A program made the position numbers and the translations under genes. From contig JAPYMA010002305.1 in assembly GCA_035041965.1 (NCBI GenBank), positions 53,837-117,836 on the forward strand: a stretch of 64,000 nt of DNA. The letters run 5' to 3'. The notes below the pieces were generated by a model, which was not told the origin of the DNA, searched no databases, and saw only the letters and a program-made list of their open reading frames with translations. Position 1 is the stretch's first letter. Each line of letters begins with the position of its first letter. The stretch is from Anisakis pegreffii (taxonomy: Eukaryota > Nematoda > Chromadorea > Rhabditida > Anisakidae). Positions 14,101 to 27,773 of the stretch are shown piece after piece.

Positions 14101-17100
14101 TAATGACTGAATAAAGCGTTTAAAGGATTGCTTATGATGAGGAAGAAGCAGACGAAGAAAATGCGAAGCAACAATTCTGAGTGTGTGTAATAAATCAGCA
14201 ATTGAATGTCTGCATAACGATGTAAATAGATGAATATGTAAATAGATAGCTTAATGAATGAATGCACGAATATCAATGGCTGATCGGACGCAATAGTAAT
14301 GTGAGAGTGTGTGTTTGATCAGGTAACTGCTTAATCGGACAGCTGGAAAAGCCTATAATTAAGCACTATTCAATCGCATCATGCCCTTCGCTAATATTGA
14401 CACGTTTTTGCTGTCTATCGTATGTGAGACCTCCGATATCCGCAGCTGGCTGAGAATTATCCGTGATTATTAGACCTTATAAACAGAAAGTTAATGTATT
14501 GTTATTTCCGACAGGAATAGCCTATTTTTGCAGTTTTTGTGATAATCTTGTGTTGCGTCAATGACATTTGCAATTTAACAGACTGTATAGATTATAAAGG
14601 TCTTCAATGGATCAGAGATCTTTTTGCCTACTGTCCTTCCCGCTGATGGTACTGAAATATATTCACTGACTTTGCGAATGATCGAGAAAAATTTACTTTG
14701 ATTTTGTAGACACCGAATTTCTCCTTAATTATAGAAGAACCTACAGATTCCTCTATAATTAGAGAGAAATCTATCTTCAGATTATAGAGAAATGTATTTT
14801 TGATGCTCAGTTTTTGATCAGTCGAGTTAAATATCATTTATAGTTGATGTTTCGTCGCTAGACTTTAATTGCTGCTGCAAAGTCATGCCTAATTAGATAT
14901 CCCTATGGATTAGGCAAAACCTTCGGCAGTCAATTAAGAGATATAATGAGATGCGTCTTTGAGAAACTTCAATGTGAAAAGTTAATGAAATTTCAAATTT
15001 GATATTTTTATTCATTGTTAAGTTTGATTGCATGAAGTGACAACGCCCCAGTGCCATTCATTCATCATTGCGATGTGAAATTCGTATGCTGCAGGCATAT
15101 AGTCCTTTTTTTAAGAATTGAAATTATTCAGTCCCTATTTAAGAGCAATTTTCGAGAGGCTAGACTTCCGTTACATCAGCAGAAATTTCTCACTGCCATC
15201 GAAATGAATGCGAAACAGTTTGATAGCATTCCGAAGAATTTGGTCTATTTGTAGCGAAATGAAATGGACTAAGTTTTGTGTGCACTTAATGCGTTTTATC
15301 ATAATCATTCGATCGTTTCATTGCTTCGTTAGCGACCGAAACGAACCGAATGAATTCTGTCGAAAACTAATTAAAAATTTCAGTGTTTAATTTCTTGTCC
15401 ATCCAGTGGATCTCATTATTTCCCATTCGTTTCATTCAAGTATGATGCTGTCGATAATGCGTAATCTCTTTGCATCATTGTTCTAAGAGATTCACGAGGT
15501 ACTCGATCCCTTTTATCTGCTAAAAAGATTTTATACCAGATGAAAGCACCCGTGGTGGTCGTATTGTGACATCTATTGATTCATTCATGCATTGCATGAT
15601 GATCTCCATGAAACTTCGTTTTTTCCAGTCTCTTCATTCCTAACATTCTACTTAGGCATATGATCAATTGTAGACTTTTTCTAGGTGAAAAAGCATTTGA
15701 AGACTGAATACATTTGAAATGCATGCATGCAAGAGGACAATTAGCGGTGAGCAAACGCACACAAAGAAGGGATTTGAACAAAAGCAAATCACTTAGTAAT
15801 CAGCTATAAATTCAGCCTATTTTAACAAGTAATCATAATGACCATTAAGCCAAGTCTGCCACTAGAAAGCTGGCCTAAGCTGCCATCTTTAAATCCCTCG
15901 TGTTGTCTACGACTTGTCTCCCTCAGCAACTAGGCTATCTAGCTTGATTTCACAAAAATTCATTCAAATTAACATGAGAATCTCATAGTAGTGGTGTTTG
16001 TTGCATCATAGTCACTTATCATTGAAATATCGATAGCTACAATTTCTCGAAATAGCTTATCAGAACATCAGCAATGCACTTTCTTATCTCTGAATTGAAA
16101 TCTTCTCTTGTGACAAATATTGTCATTGAAACTAGAGATCATTACTCGCTATCGTGGAACACGTTCAACCTCACACGATAAACTCATTCGCCATTTGTCA
16201 TTCCTTCCTTCTCATTGTACTTCCTTACATTCGATGATGAGTAATATTCAAGCAAATTATTCGCGATCAGTGCATTTCCATGCCAAAGTGATGTTTGCTT
16301 ACGCAGCATTCAAGCCACATTCTTCAAAACATTTTCTTGCCCATGTTAACAATTGCTTGATATCCATATGAATGTGGATAGCAGGCGCAGCTTATCGCAG
16401 CTTATGTGACTTGACAGGAATGAGATTTAATGAGTAAAGTTTTCGATTTCACGGAACATCTCATCTTCGGTCAAATTTTATAGTTGTCTTCACATTAACT
16501 CGAAGTAGTTCGGCGTGCTTACTCGAGTATAAATAATGCTGTTAGAGAGGTAATAAAAAGAGGCATAAACTCGTAATGAGTTCAATTTGCTGATTGAATA
16601 AATGTTGTTAGTAAAGACTTGAAAAGTCAGATTAAAAAATTTCATCGCAGTCCCCTGAGACAATGGTAACAATAGAATACAATAAAATACAAAAAAGACA
16701 TTCAAATTCCATCAGAAAATTTTTTCATTATTCAGCAACTGTAATAAAATAATAACGATAGGAGCAACATGGGAAAATGATTGCTCAGAGAATTGTCTTC
16801 GTTTGGTAAGGAGAAATGCATCACTATTGTTTGCCGTCACGTAAACCGTTCATATTGCTCAGAAGCTTTTAGCAATCGATCGTCAAAGGGATCATTTCGT
16901 GCGACGAAAAGAATTTAAGTTAAAAATCTTGTTGATAACTGAACAAATCATAGATTTTTGAATAAAGTCGGCTTTTTTGAATAAACAATCCGCAAAGCTT
17001 CAAGATACCATGCTTCCATGGGGTCTTCTATGGAAACGTTAAGCTCACAATCGGACTTTACTTACAATTAGGCTGAGGCTGATGTCGAACATTTTGAGCT

Positions 17101-19769
17101 TCTCAATGTACTATCCGTATCTCTCCCTTTAAAAATTGAGAATTTATTAAAAGAAAGCGTTATTTCAAAAGTACATTCACTCATCGCATAAGCTAGAATA
17201 AAGAAAACGATTCATGAGTTATCAAAAAGAACATGTTATTTCTCAAGTAATTACTTATACTAACGGAATCTCATTTTTTGATTTGCGCACAAATTTCATG
17301 ATATAAAGCACGTACAATTTCAGCTAATGAGCTATTTAATCTTTTCTAACATCACCACCAACAACACTAAATTCAAAGTAATGTGCTACAGTCGGCTGCT
17401 ACGAATGTGTGTGTCTAACCTATGCGCTCATTTACATTACTTCATTTGTTCACCATGTTGACAGTTTTGTTCTCATCGTCATCCACATTCGTTATCTGCC
17501 GCAGTCAGATGGACGAGTGATTGCGTGCATTTTATTTATTCAGCAGTCGCAGAAACGAAACAAACACACAAACGATTGCTTATATTCATTAGTTTGGTGA
17601 TATCGTTTGCGATATCGTGCTCCGTTCATCAATGAATGAATAAAAGCATGAATAAGTTCAATAATAAGGTTCCACTGAACTGTTATTAACAGCCGACGGT
17701 CATGTGAAAATGAATGAAAAAACGTTTCAATAGAGCCACACGTTTAATTGCTGTTCTCTCCGATGAGAAACCTAACTGCTCTAGAAGTGATCAAAAAGCT
17801 GATCGTGCATGATCCTTAATGGAGAATTTGAAAAAGCTTCTTGGGAAAAACGTCGTATCCGGTGTTTGAGAACAGGAAAGTAGTAAGTGCGCTTTCGCTT
17901 CTTTTTCTCCTTAAGAAATTTCTAGAGATCCATCCATAACTTTACTTGACATCACCAGTATGTGGAGTTCTTCGGGTGTTATTCAGGGAGTTCCGATTAA
18001 AATTTGATGAGTGCATATCAAAGATTTTTCAGCGATTGCGGAGATTTGCTGTCGAATATTGTTGATTATCGCAAGCGCGCTGATTCTGAACGTGAATATC
18101 GTTTTATGTGTGCAAAAGAAATGCGATTGATTATAACTGGAATTGTGAAACTTTCAGGCACTGTATGCAAGGCAAAAACGCTCTTCTCAGCCCACAACCA
18201 CAATGTTCTCGTGGAACAAAGGTTGTAAATTTTTATCAGTTAATCAATTTCTATGCAAAAATTCAGTTCAAATTCTCATCGTCTGATATGAAGAATCGAC
18301 GAAAAAGTCACCCAGACACATTATATGAGCACTCCTAGTGAATTCAGTGCTATTAATTAATTTTCCCGAATTGTAGTATGAATTATCACTGAAATAGAAT
18401 AGCTAGATCGTTAAGCATCGCATTTAAGCTCTAATCGCTATATCGTGAAGCGTTAATGAATGCAATGATGAATGCAATGAATGTCGTAAAGCAATTTATT
18501 TCCATGTTCGTGATCGTTTGAACTGATGAAAAAGGAAGGAAATTGTGGGGAATTAGTTTCATTATGGCAGGAAATATAAAGTTTTGGAAAAAATCACGAT
18601 GAATAGAAATCATCTGAAAATACTGACTTCGCAAGTCGTACGTAGTCTGTGTCTTATTCACGTGTGCGCATATTCAAGTTTTTTTGAATCAAATTTCGCA
18701 TCGAAAGGCATCCGAATTTAAAAAGCTCTAATGTGTGAAGTGAATGGGGATCATTTTGATATTGTTTTGTCGACAAATTATGTCTCGAAACAAGTCACAG
18801 CTCTTGTAAACAATGCCTCAAAATGTGCTCAATTTGAGCGATAAGTGGATATCACTTAAAGACTATTGCAAATGATTGAGTGCATCCGTGACGGTAATGA
18901 ATCGGAAGCTTCAAAATTGATTTCATGACTAGAATGGGTTCCTGATATGTCAATCATTTTGAGTAGTTATTCCGAAATTTTAATAGAATTAGACGGATAC
19001 CACTACGAAAAATTATTGCCTGAGATATGCTGTGTAGAATGGAATGCTTGACGAATTCGAAATATGAAGGAGCAGAAATGAGAGAACCGCCGAAATGAGG
19101 TTATATTAGGGAATCTGATGAATTCTCAAAAAGCCTTCAGCTAAAGCTTTGCTGCTGGCTTCTCATTAGACAGTGATTAGTTCTTCTTAAAGTCATGAAT
19201 AAAAAATGAATATTTGCAAGACATCTGCAAATAATCTGGATGAAAATGAAACTAACTGCATTTTGCATTTAAAGACAATGATCATTCGGAAGGATAAATT
19301 GAATCAAAGACGATTTGCAAAGGCACTTACTTCGTCAGAATTGTTTTGCAGAAAATTTCAGCAAAATGAACAAACGCACTGTTGCCTCTTTTCAAATAGT
19401 TAGCATTATTTGGCAATTTCAAAGGAATATTTACGCGAAATCGAGTTGAACAAAAGAAAGATCATAAGGTATTGACAGCTGGTCGGGAATATAGTGACGA
19501 AATGAAAGCGTAATGCTGAACCAGTGGGATTTCAGCTGAGGCAAGTCCTGTGAAAACGTCTTCATCGAGTAAGAAAAAAGACGAAGAAAAAGAAAAGAAA
19601 TTCCTTGGACGATTATGCTACTCACTGGAATACGATTTCGATAAAAATGCTGTACGCTTCAAAATATGTTTCGTTTTCCTTTTTTTTTCAAAATTCTTAC
19701 TATGAACCATATCAATTCATCCATCAATGCATCTTTGAATATGTATCTTAATGAACGAGTAGCACACAC
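11112..19769. other. No recognisable gene
   Basis: I find only short AT-rich ORFs and no motif I can tie to a family. The 5' exons of the synaptotagmin at 20231 (start, membrane span, linker, first C2A strand) may lie here, but no candidate ended in phase 0 with a convincing C2A first strand. Confidence 0.45.
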
Positions 19770-19934
19770 TAGTGTTGTGCGGGGAGAGAAAAATAAGTCG
19801 AGGACGGGGATAGTCGGGGACATTTCAGGGACGGGGAGAGTCCCCGAAAATGGCCGCCGCTTGAAAATGGTCGGGGACGGGATGGGAATTCGGGGACGGA
19901 GACCCCGAATTCGGGGATTCCCCGCACAACACTA
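19770..19934. mobile_element. GC-rich MITE with 16-bp perfect terminal inverted repeats
   Basis: The element starts TAGTGTTGTGCGGGGA and ends with the exact reverse complement. The 165-base interior is built from GGGGACGGGGA-like words, far richer in G+C than its surroundings, and holds no transposase. It lies about 300 bases upstream of the first identified synaptotagmin exon. No clear target-site duplication could be fixed, so the superfamily is left open. Confidence 0.85.
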
Positions 19935-20230
19935 TTCCTCACTATCAAATGAATGCTTTCATTGAGTGCAATTGAGAGATTTTATCTTTCCGTTATGATT
20001 CTCATTTACAAGGTGATTTTCAGTTGATTGTGAGCAAGTAAATGAAATTGAGCAATTGAATTGCTAGAAAAGAACAAAATTTTATCTCCATTTGTAGACC
20101 AAAGGATGAAAAATAGTTGAAGATTTTGGAATTTTTTGGCGGTGAACGTCTAAAATCTCATTTCTGCACAAATTGCATATTTGAGCAGTTTGTCATATTT
20201 TTTTGATTTGATTGAATTTGATGATTGCAG

Positions 20231-23200
20231 TTGACAGTAACAATTATCAGTGCATCCGATCTACCAGCAATGGATTTGGGCGGTACGTCTGATCCATACG
20301 TTAAGGTGTTTCTTCTGCCTGACAAGAAGAAAAAATTTCAAACAAAAGTTCAGAGGAAGTCGTTGAATCCGGTCTTCAATGAGAGTTTCGTCTTTAAGGT
20401 TCACTTTAACCGCATTTTGCCAAAAAAGTGTCATTTGTTTCATTGATTGGAAAATTGTTTTGTTTATTTTTGTTGAATCTATTTTTGTTGAATTATAATA
20501 ACTTTCGAAGAAAGGCAGATCTTTCAACAATCCATCACTGAGCAAATAGTTTCAGCTGAACCAAAATTATCCCCTTGTTTCTGAAAATGTTGAAGTTTTC
20601 ATGCAAAATGTTCGATTAATCGAAAGTAGCAATGTGAATCCGAAAATGTGTATTTGTGTGGATAAGACATGCAAATTTTATGCATGCATACTTAAAAATA
20701 CCATCAACGATGATGTAGAATTACTCGAATGGAAAGAATACATCAATTCACTCAAATTTAACACAACTTCGAAAGACTTCAGAGGACTGAAGGTCTTGGA
20801 GAAAAAGTTAGGGAAAAAGAAAAATCAGTGGAACAAATTCAACATTTTATGCCTTTTATCATCTGTATTTGCCGAGTAAAAACATATATACAGAAACAAT
20901 AATACAACATGAAGGACAGAGTGCTCTAACATCATGGCTGATTGAAAAAAAAAACAACTAAAAGGTGGAATGAAAAATAGAAATTCAGATGTAATTCTCT
21001 GCAGCCATTAAATGCTAGTTAAGCTAATAGCATCCAACGTTCTAGCGACAGAATTGTTAATTAACAGAAGCAGTGAATACGATGCATGATCCTCATTGAT
21101 TGCTTGTGAGAAGATTCCTTTGGAAATATCTTATGAAATTGTTTCAGGTGCCATACAGTGAGATTAGTGGGCAAACGCTTGTGTTGAATGTTTTCGATTT
21201 TGATCGCTTCGGAAAACATGATCAGGTATGTGCTGCACAAATACTATCGTCTCAGCGGTCACGTTTTTCTACGATATTATCAGTTCTCTGAGCGAAACCA
21301 ACAAGCGGAATCGAACTGTGCTTTTTGAAGTATTTTAGAAATTTTCTCTTGTCATTATTTGTTGATAACATATGTATATTTCCAACCGATACTCACACTC
21401 ATCTGCTATTCAAGTCCCTTCAAATAATGCTCAAATTACGTGCATCACACGTTCCAGAAACTTAAAAGATTGACTGAATTACTCATGCTATCAAACGGTA
21501 TCAAACAATCATTGTCATAATTTTTCAGATCGGTCTAATTTCTGTGCCTTTAGGAAAGGTTGATTTAGCGACGACCATTGAGCGCGATGATCTGATCGAA
21601 TCACCACCGGTACTACTTTCAACTAGTCATTCATTTGTTTTCCATTTCCAGCATTCATTCTCAGTATTCGGGCGAAAATTTGTTGAAAATGTCATCAAAA
21701 AGACATTGATTTGACGCTAGGTTATACGTAGATATCTAAAGACAATAGTGCTCTCGGAAGTTATATGTATAGACAATATTGATATTTGAATGAGTAGGAT
21801 GCGACAAGTATTTATCCGTGTATACACGAATTCGTATCGATGAAACTCGTTGATGTGTCTGTCTGAAGTATCAACCGAAATTAATGTTCATGTCACGCGT
21901 AATCGTCAATCTTCACACCACATTCTCCGCATGAGCATCGCGTTGATTTATCACATCTTGAAACTAAAATTCACCAAATAACACCCTCTTAAGTCCACTC
22001 ACTGCTTCTGGACGAAAATATCTTCTCAAAATCGATGTATCCTCTCCTTGCATATGAATAATACGAAGACAAGCAAGCAAATCATTCGAGTAACGTTAAT
22101 CGCTTCAGTTCATAGTTGTTCGTTCACACTCGCCGCAACAATGAGCCGTCGTAAGGTATTGAGATTGTTTGTGAAACTTTCAATGATATTTTTAGAATCC
22201 CTTGTATATCTGAAACTGTTACTCATTGATACTAGTTCTGATCATTTCGTTAGAGTTTTTTGTGCGTAAGTTTATCGAATTCATGAACAATTTCTGCGTT
22301 GTTGTCCAATAATGCTGACTGATCCTATCGAAGTGAGAATTCTGCAAATTGAAAATCTTTACCAATTATTAAGGTGAATAATTGTATTCACAAAGATAAG
22401 TCGAATTTGGAGAAAAGTAATGAAGGAATCCAAGTGCAATAAACCGCTTGAAACGAGTGAAATTGCCGGTTATCAACGTGCGATAACGTGAAATTAAAAT
22501 TGGTCTGTAGATCAGTCTGAAAAACTGCTCCATGTTGCCACCTTATGAGCCGTGCCATTGCCTCTCTCGAGATTCAGCATCATGAATTCAAGATTATTCA
22601 CCTAATCAGTTTGCATCCATCTGGATTCTGTCTTGATCATGGAGGCTCTCCCCAAGGTGATTGACCATAGAATGGTTATTTTGTGATGCAAATTTAATAC
22701 TTTTGCATTTCAGGAGAACCGATTGGGTGAAGTGTGCCTAGCGTTACGGTATGTTCCAAATAAGAACAAATTATCTGTGGTTGTTATGGAATGCAAGAAC
22801 CTCAAGAAGATGGACGTTCTTGGCTTATCAGGTACATCAAACAAGTCACTTGTTTGAATCTAAAACTGACAGAGTCTAAAAATTATTGCCCAAGAGGGAG
22901 GTTTTTGGTCGAAATCGAATTGAAATGACCACTGAAATTGGCCAGCTGCGTAATAATTCATCAAGTAAAAACGATCGAATCAGAAAAACTTCCTAGAATT
23001 TCTGATGAAAATCATACGTTTCTTGTAAAAATGTTTGCATAACGTACAATCGCATTGCAAATTTTAACCTCAAATTCTTCATTAATTTAACAAACGTGAT
23101 TGAACGAATACAAACCTGAAGAACTGAGAACGTAAAGTTGATTTTCAGATCCATATGTGAAAATTTATTTAATGATGCAAAACAAACGATTAGAGAAGAA

Positions 23201-23991
23201 GAAAACAACAATCAAGATGAAAACACTGAACCCGTATTACAATGAATCGTTCAGTTTCGATGTTACACCTGAAAAAATGCAGGTCAGTTCATCGCGCAAA
23301 AGTCTTTCGCTTTTCATTTTCGCTAATTGCCTCAAAACATTGTAGGCCATAATTAGTGATGATGCAGATCATTAGTGTTGTACATATGTTCAAGTTGTTG
23401 TGCGCCAATAAACTATCAAAAATTCCACAAAATCGTTGGAAAACTTCAATTCTTAATTCGTCCAGAGTTTCTAGCCATTCCCTAGAATCTGTATTGGTTA
23501 TTAAGCGTGAACGTCGATCGTTTCGAACCAACTTTTCGCGCACTGATCGAATATATATGTAAAGGCCCTTTTGGCTGTCACATATTTATCAGATTAGTGC
23601 CTCAATACCATTAACGATTCTGTTGTTGTTTCCAACATTAGGATCGTATCAAATGAAATAGTATTAATCAAAGGCAATGCAATCGCTACATTCATCAATC
23701 ATATAAATATTGATGAAACAGTAACGATAATAGCTTTCATACCGACGAAGTATATCGATATGTTCGCAAATGTTTATAGCAATGATGATATAATGATGAA
23801 ACTTTCAGCGTGTTCACTTACAAGTGACTGTATCAGATTACGATCGAGTTGGTTCGAATGAACGTATCGGGCATGTCATAATCGGTAACAACACGAACGG
23901 TATCGCGTTGAAGCAATGGCAAGATATGCTTGCAACACCACGCAGATCAGTTGCACAATGGCACACCCTGATGCCATTCCATGATGACTAA
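20231..23991 (+). CDS. Synaptotagmin (synaptotagmin 1-type), C2A to stop; 5' exons not found
   Basis: Calcium sensor of regulated vesicle exocytosis with tandem C2 domains. Six exons join with consistent phases: 20231-20398, 21148-21225, 21529-21609, 22714-22831, 23149-23282 and 23809-23991, all GT-AG and mostly with TTTCAG acceptors, giving 253 residues. The first two exons and part of the third form C2A. Its loop 1 is [14 protein letters not shown] and loop 3 is [10 protein letters not shown], so all usual Ca2+-binding Asp residues are present. C2B follows with [14 protein letters not shown], the polybasic strand [11 protein letters not shown] and loop 3 [10 protein letters not shown], where the last ligand is Glu rather than Asp. 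The protein ends [10 protein letters not shown], carrying the conserved WHTL motif. Start codon, membrane span, linker and first C2A strand must lie in upstream exons. The C2 architecture is certain; the exact paralogue is not. Confidence 0.96.
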
Positions 23992-26900
23992 CCAACTGAC
24001 TGCGTGTCTGATGACGATTGATTTTGCTTGTTGTTTCGTGCGGTCTCTTATGTTCAGCCTGAGGCTAGCCAGATGGTTCTAGCCTGATGATTACGAGTGT
24101 TGAGCTGCAACAAGCTCACAGACAAACTGTTGTTATTAACTTGGTTTCAGACTACTGTTAACTTGCAGTCATCATTGTTGTCGTGATCCTCATCATTATT
24201 ATCATCGTTTAATAACTCATCAATTCCGTCACATCCAGTATTATTTGCCTCGCTCGATTTGCGGCTAGCACCTCATCGCCATTGTTGTTACCTATTTTTT
24301 GATACTCAGCAGCAATGATTTCTCGCATCGAATGCACTTTGCAATGTTAAGAATTTTGAGAATTTCATCAGCTAACTCATCCAGATTCCATCACTACTAT
24401 CCGAAATCTAAATCCAATCAGTTTCGAAGTCCCAGCTGAAATAATGGCCAGTAGGTGTTTCGTAAAACTAATTTAAGGCTGTATCTAATTGTAAGGACTG
24501 AAGTCACCTATCAAACTGAGCCGTGAATCTCTTTCGCTCCTCTCAATCGTCCTATTGTATCTGTTTCGTCATCGAACTGTTTTATGATTATTCATGTTTC
24601 ATTTTCGATTTATCATCTTTCTGAGTGTTATTCTTGAGGAGACTTTCATCCAGAAGCTCCTTGAAACAAACTTGCTTGAATGAATGAAATGACACGATGA
24701 GTAGCATTCAATGTTGCCTCGAAGTCGATTAGTCGTTGAGTTGTACATAGACTGAGTTTTTTCTTTATATCCGATTTCAGTTGTAAAAATGCAAACCAAA
24801 AGTTTAATGTCGGCTGGTACATTTGTCATTTCATTTCATTTCTAGTAAGTCATCATTATGAGAAGCATTCCGCTGAGATGCAACCGGCAAACAACAACAG
24901 TCACTGTGCTTTGATCTTCCACTTGCGATCAATCCTTGAAATGTATTTGTTGTAAGTATTCGTTGGTGTATTATTTCGTCAGTGTGAAGCAGAAGTTGCA
25001 GTGACGAAAAATACTGCAGATTATTTGATTTCTTCTTTGATACGAAGCATTCATGATTCATGAATTTTCATCAACCGCGATTCAAGATGATTTTTTTTCG
25101 CCGAATGTTTTAATGAAGCAAACATTGCTAACGTTCTCAGTGGGATAGTTGAAAGGCACTATCAGTATGGCTTTCAAAGATGCGAGATCTCGATATAGAG
25201 AATTGGATTTGTTGACATCTCGCAAATATCGATGACTTATCCACGCCAGCACCCATTCATCCTCATAAACCAACTGGACAGTCCATCATCAACGAGAACT
25301 CTTTGTTATTTGCTTCTTCGGCTACTGGAGACTGCTCAAGACCTTCCCGAAATCATAGTTATCAATGTTTTTGCGATGTGTTCAGTTCGCGGCAAAGGAC
25401 AATGTTATCTTCTGAATCAACTATCAATTCAAGATAAGGCTGTCTTCTGAATCAAATATCAGCATGAACATAAAAGACGAATTGGATCAAGGCATCTGCT
25501 CACAATGGCAAAAACAATCCATGTCATAATGAGCATATCAAGATCGAGTGAAACATTGAAACGAGCAGTGCTCAACGTTAACAAAAACCGAAGAATATCA
25601 GAAGCTATTTTTCAAGTGCGAAGATATCACGACAATTCAGAACGTCAACTCATCAAGCACCATAATAAGACTAACGAAAACCATGCTGCGTTTCAGTTGA
25701 TTCGCTCATCCAGGCAACTAACAAAATGATTCTAACCAATATCTTCAATGATTATGTCTACGAGGGCAGATGTCGAAATTTATCACCAGAAGGAAATACT
25801 CTGAATGTGAATGAGGTGCATGGTTAATCAGAGTCGTTGCTATGCTTTCGACAACGAACTGCTCATGAACGGTTTTGGTTGCTTGCATTTTGGACGATAC
25901 AACCTGGTTTATGCATCTTGGAATATTCATCTATCATACACATTCTTCTGATTTTGTGATTCGAAATATATAAATTCTTGGGAGTGGGAAGAAAATTCGA
26001 GAAGTGAGACGTTATCTTTTCTGTTTCCTAACGTGATCAATATCGGTCAAAGACGTTCGCTTATCATTCGATCAGTTTCATCTAAAACCCTTACCGATCA
26101 TATCAAGAAGATCATAAAAATCTCAGTGGTACAGTTGAGAACAGCACAGAAATAGAACACGTTTAATAGACCCATGTGATGTTCACACGGATATGAATTG
26201 ATGTGCCCGGAAGAAAACACCTTTCTGAATCTCACATCGATACATTAATCTTACCTAGGCATTTATATGCATCCTCAGTAGCGATCCAACTTTTTTAAGA
26301 CCGATAGCTGTTGCCTAACATGATTTCGAATACTTTCATGAATTATTTCAGTATGTTTGCAGCTGAATTTTCGCAAAATAGCGCGTAAAATTACTCATTG
26401 GAGAATTAGTTTCACTCCACCAGTCACAGTTTAATGAGCACTTTCGATTCCATATGGAAAGACAAGGTTTTCATCTTGGCATTTCTATGAGAAATATTCG
26501 CGCTTTGCTGTTAGAACAATGTTTGGTAAATGTTCATCAGAATTGTGCTAGTATCTTGCATGATTACATGCAAATTCAGAGCAGTTCAGAGAAACGATGT
26601 TGGGATAATGACACCAGTAATTGTGGGCATTAATGGATTAGATTGTGATAGCAATGAATCGCTCGTCATCTTCTTGGTGAAAATAAGATTTTCATCTGTG
26701 TTTGCCGGTATGCTGATTGTTATATATTCTGACAATGATTCAATTACCTGTTGTATCATAAAAACAATATTTGATTTGATAACGATAATATTACTAATAA
26801 TTTCAATGTCAATGTCGATTTTTTCACAACAATATGACTTCGAAAAAGTGTTTAAAATGCTACTCATTTGTACCAATCGACTAATAAACTGTTATGGAAT

Positions 26901-27765
26901 GAACGCATGATGCTGCCGCTAAATGAAAAGAAAGAAAATCCTCCGGAATATACAGATTCAAGGATACAGTTTGTGTGAAATGTATTGATCGCGTAGATCT
27001 GGATGTGAATTGGGTAGTTTTTGATGGTCACTGCAAGCGTTCTTCAACTACGCATCATGTTAGGATATCATCAACAACAATAATATCTTAGCACTAGCAA
27101 ATTAATTCAGATGTCATGTTGAGCCCATTTTAAAGTTCCTTAGTCACAAACCCCGGAAATTTTCAATTTCTTCTGGAATAACACCGAGAGAACATAGATT
27201 CTGATCATGTTTATGGAGATCAAACCAAGAAGGCAGTAATATCAAAAAAAGAACGTGCAGTGTTTTTCGCTTGATGTCACATACGTAGAATATGAATAGA
27301 TTCGTAATATCATACTCAGAACTTCTCAGATTTATATATGCGGATATTGATAGTATCATATTTCAAATGAGCATGTCTGTTGAAGTGTGAAACACGAATT
27401 CAAGAAAGCCAAAATACAATCGTCAATAATATTCGCATGACGGATACGGCATTCAAGTTTGGTTTTCGCATGAATACTCGCGCATATTTGTTTGTTCACT
27501 CATTTGGATCGCAGAAACAGCGATGATTGACAAATGATTTGACAAATGTATCGTTCCGGTTCATGATCTAGCCGAATCGCTTAGAATTGTGTAGAAACAA
27601 TACACTGTGAATCACAAGGATGTTATATTTTGCTAAAACATTACATTTCCTTCTATATGGTCTATGGTTTATATGACAACCGTTTACGGCAGATTGCATC
27701 TATAACTTACAAAATGCGCTTTAGAGAAAGAATGAGATTGTCTGAGTTGGAATGCACGCATCATT
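23992..27765. other. Intergenic: synaptotagmin 3' flank and amnionless 5' flank
   Basis: No gene is recognised. The longest ORF (26530-26910, 126 codons, plus) overlaps a 96-codon minus ORF and has no family signature. The 3' UTR of the synaptotagmin and the promoter of amnionless should lie here; I could not place a poly(A) site or promoter with confidence. Confidence 0.5.
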
Positions 27766-27773
27766 CATTGCAG
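27766..27773 (+). promoter_or_regulatory. Possible trans-splice acceptor directly before the amnionless start
   Basis: CATTGCAG abuts the ATG chosen as the amnionless start. An acceptor-like CAG joined directly to the initiator codon is what a spliced-leader addition site looks like in nematodes. It could equally be an ordinary cis acceptor after a 5' UTR intron. Confidence 0.35.

Noticed and set aside
26586..26876. 96-codon minus ORF opposite 26530-26910
   Set aside because: Mirror of a low-complexity AT-rich segment; no family signal.
26530..26910. 126-codon plus ORF, longest of its region, with a hydrophobic stretch
   Set aside because: It overlaps an almost equally long minus ORF, and its hydrophobicity comes from ATA/ATT codons. 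No motif or splice context supports it.
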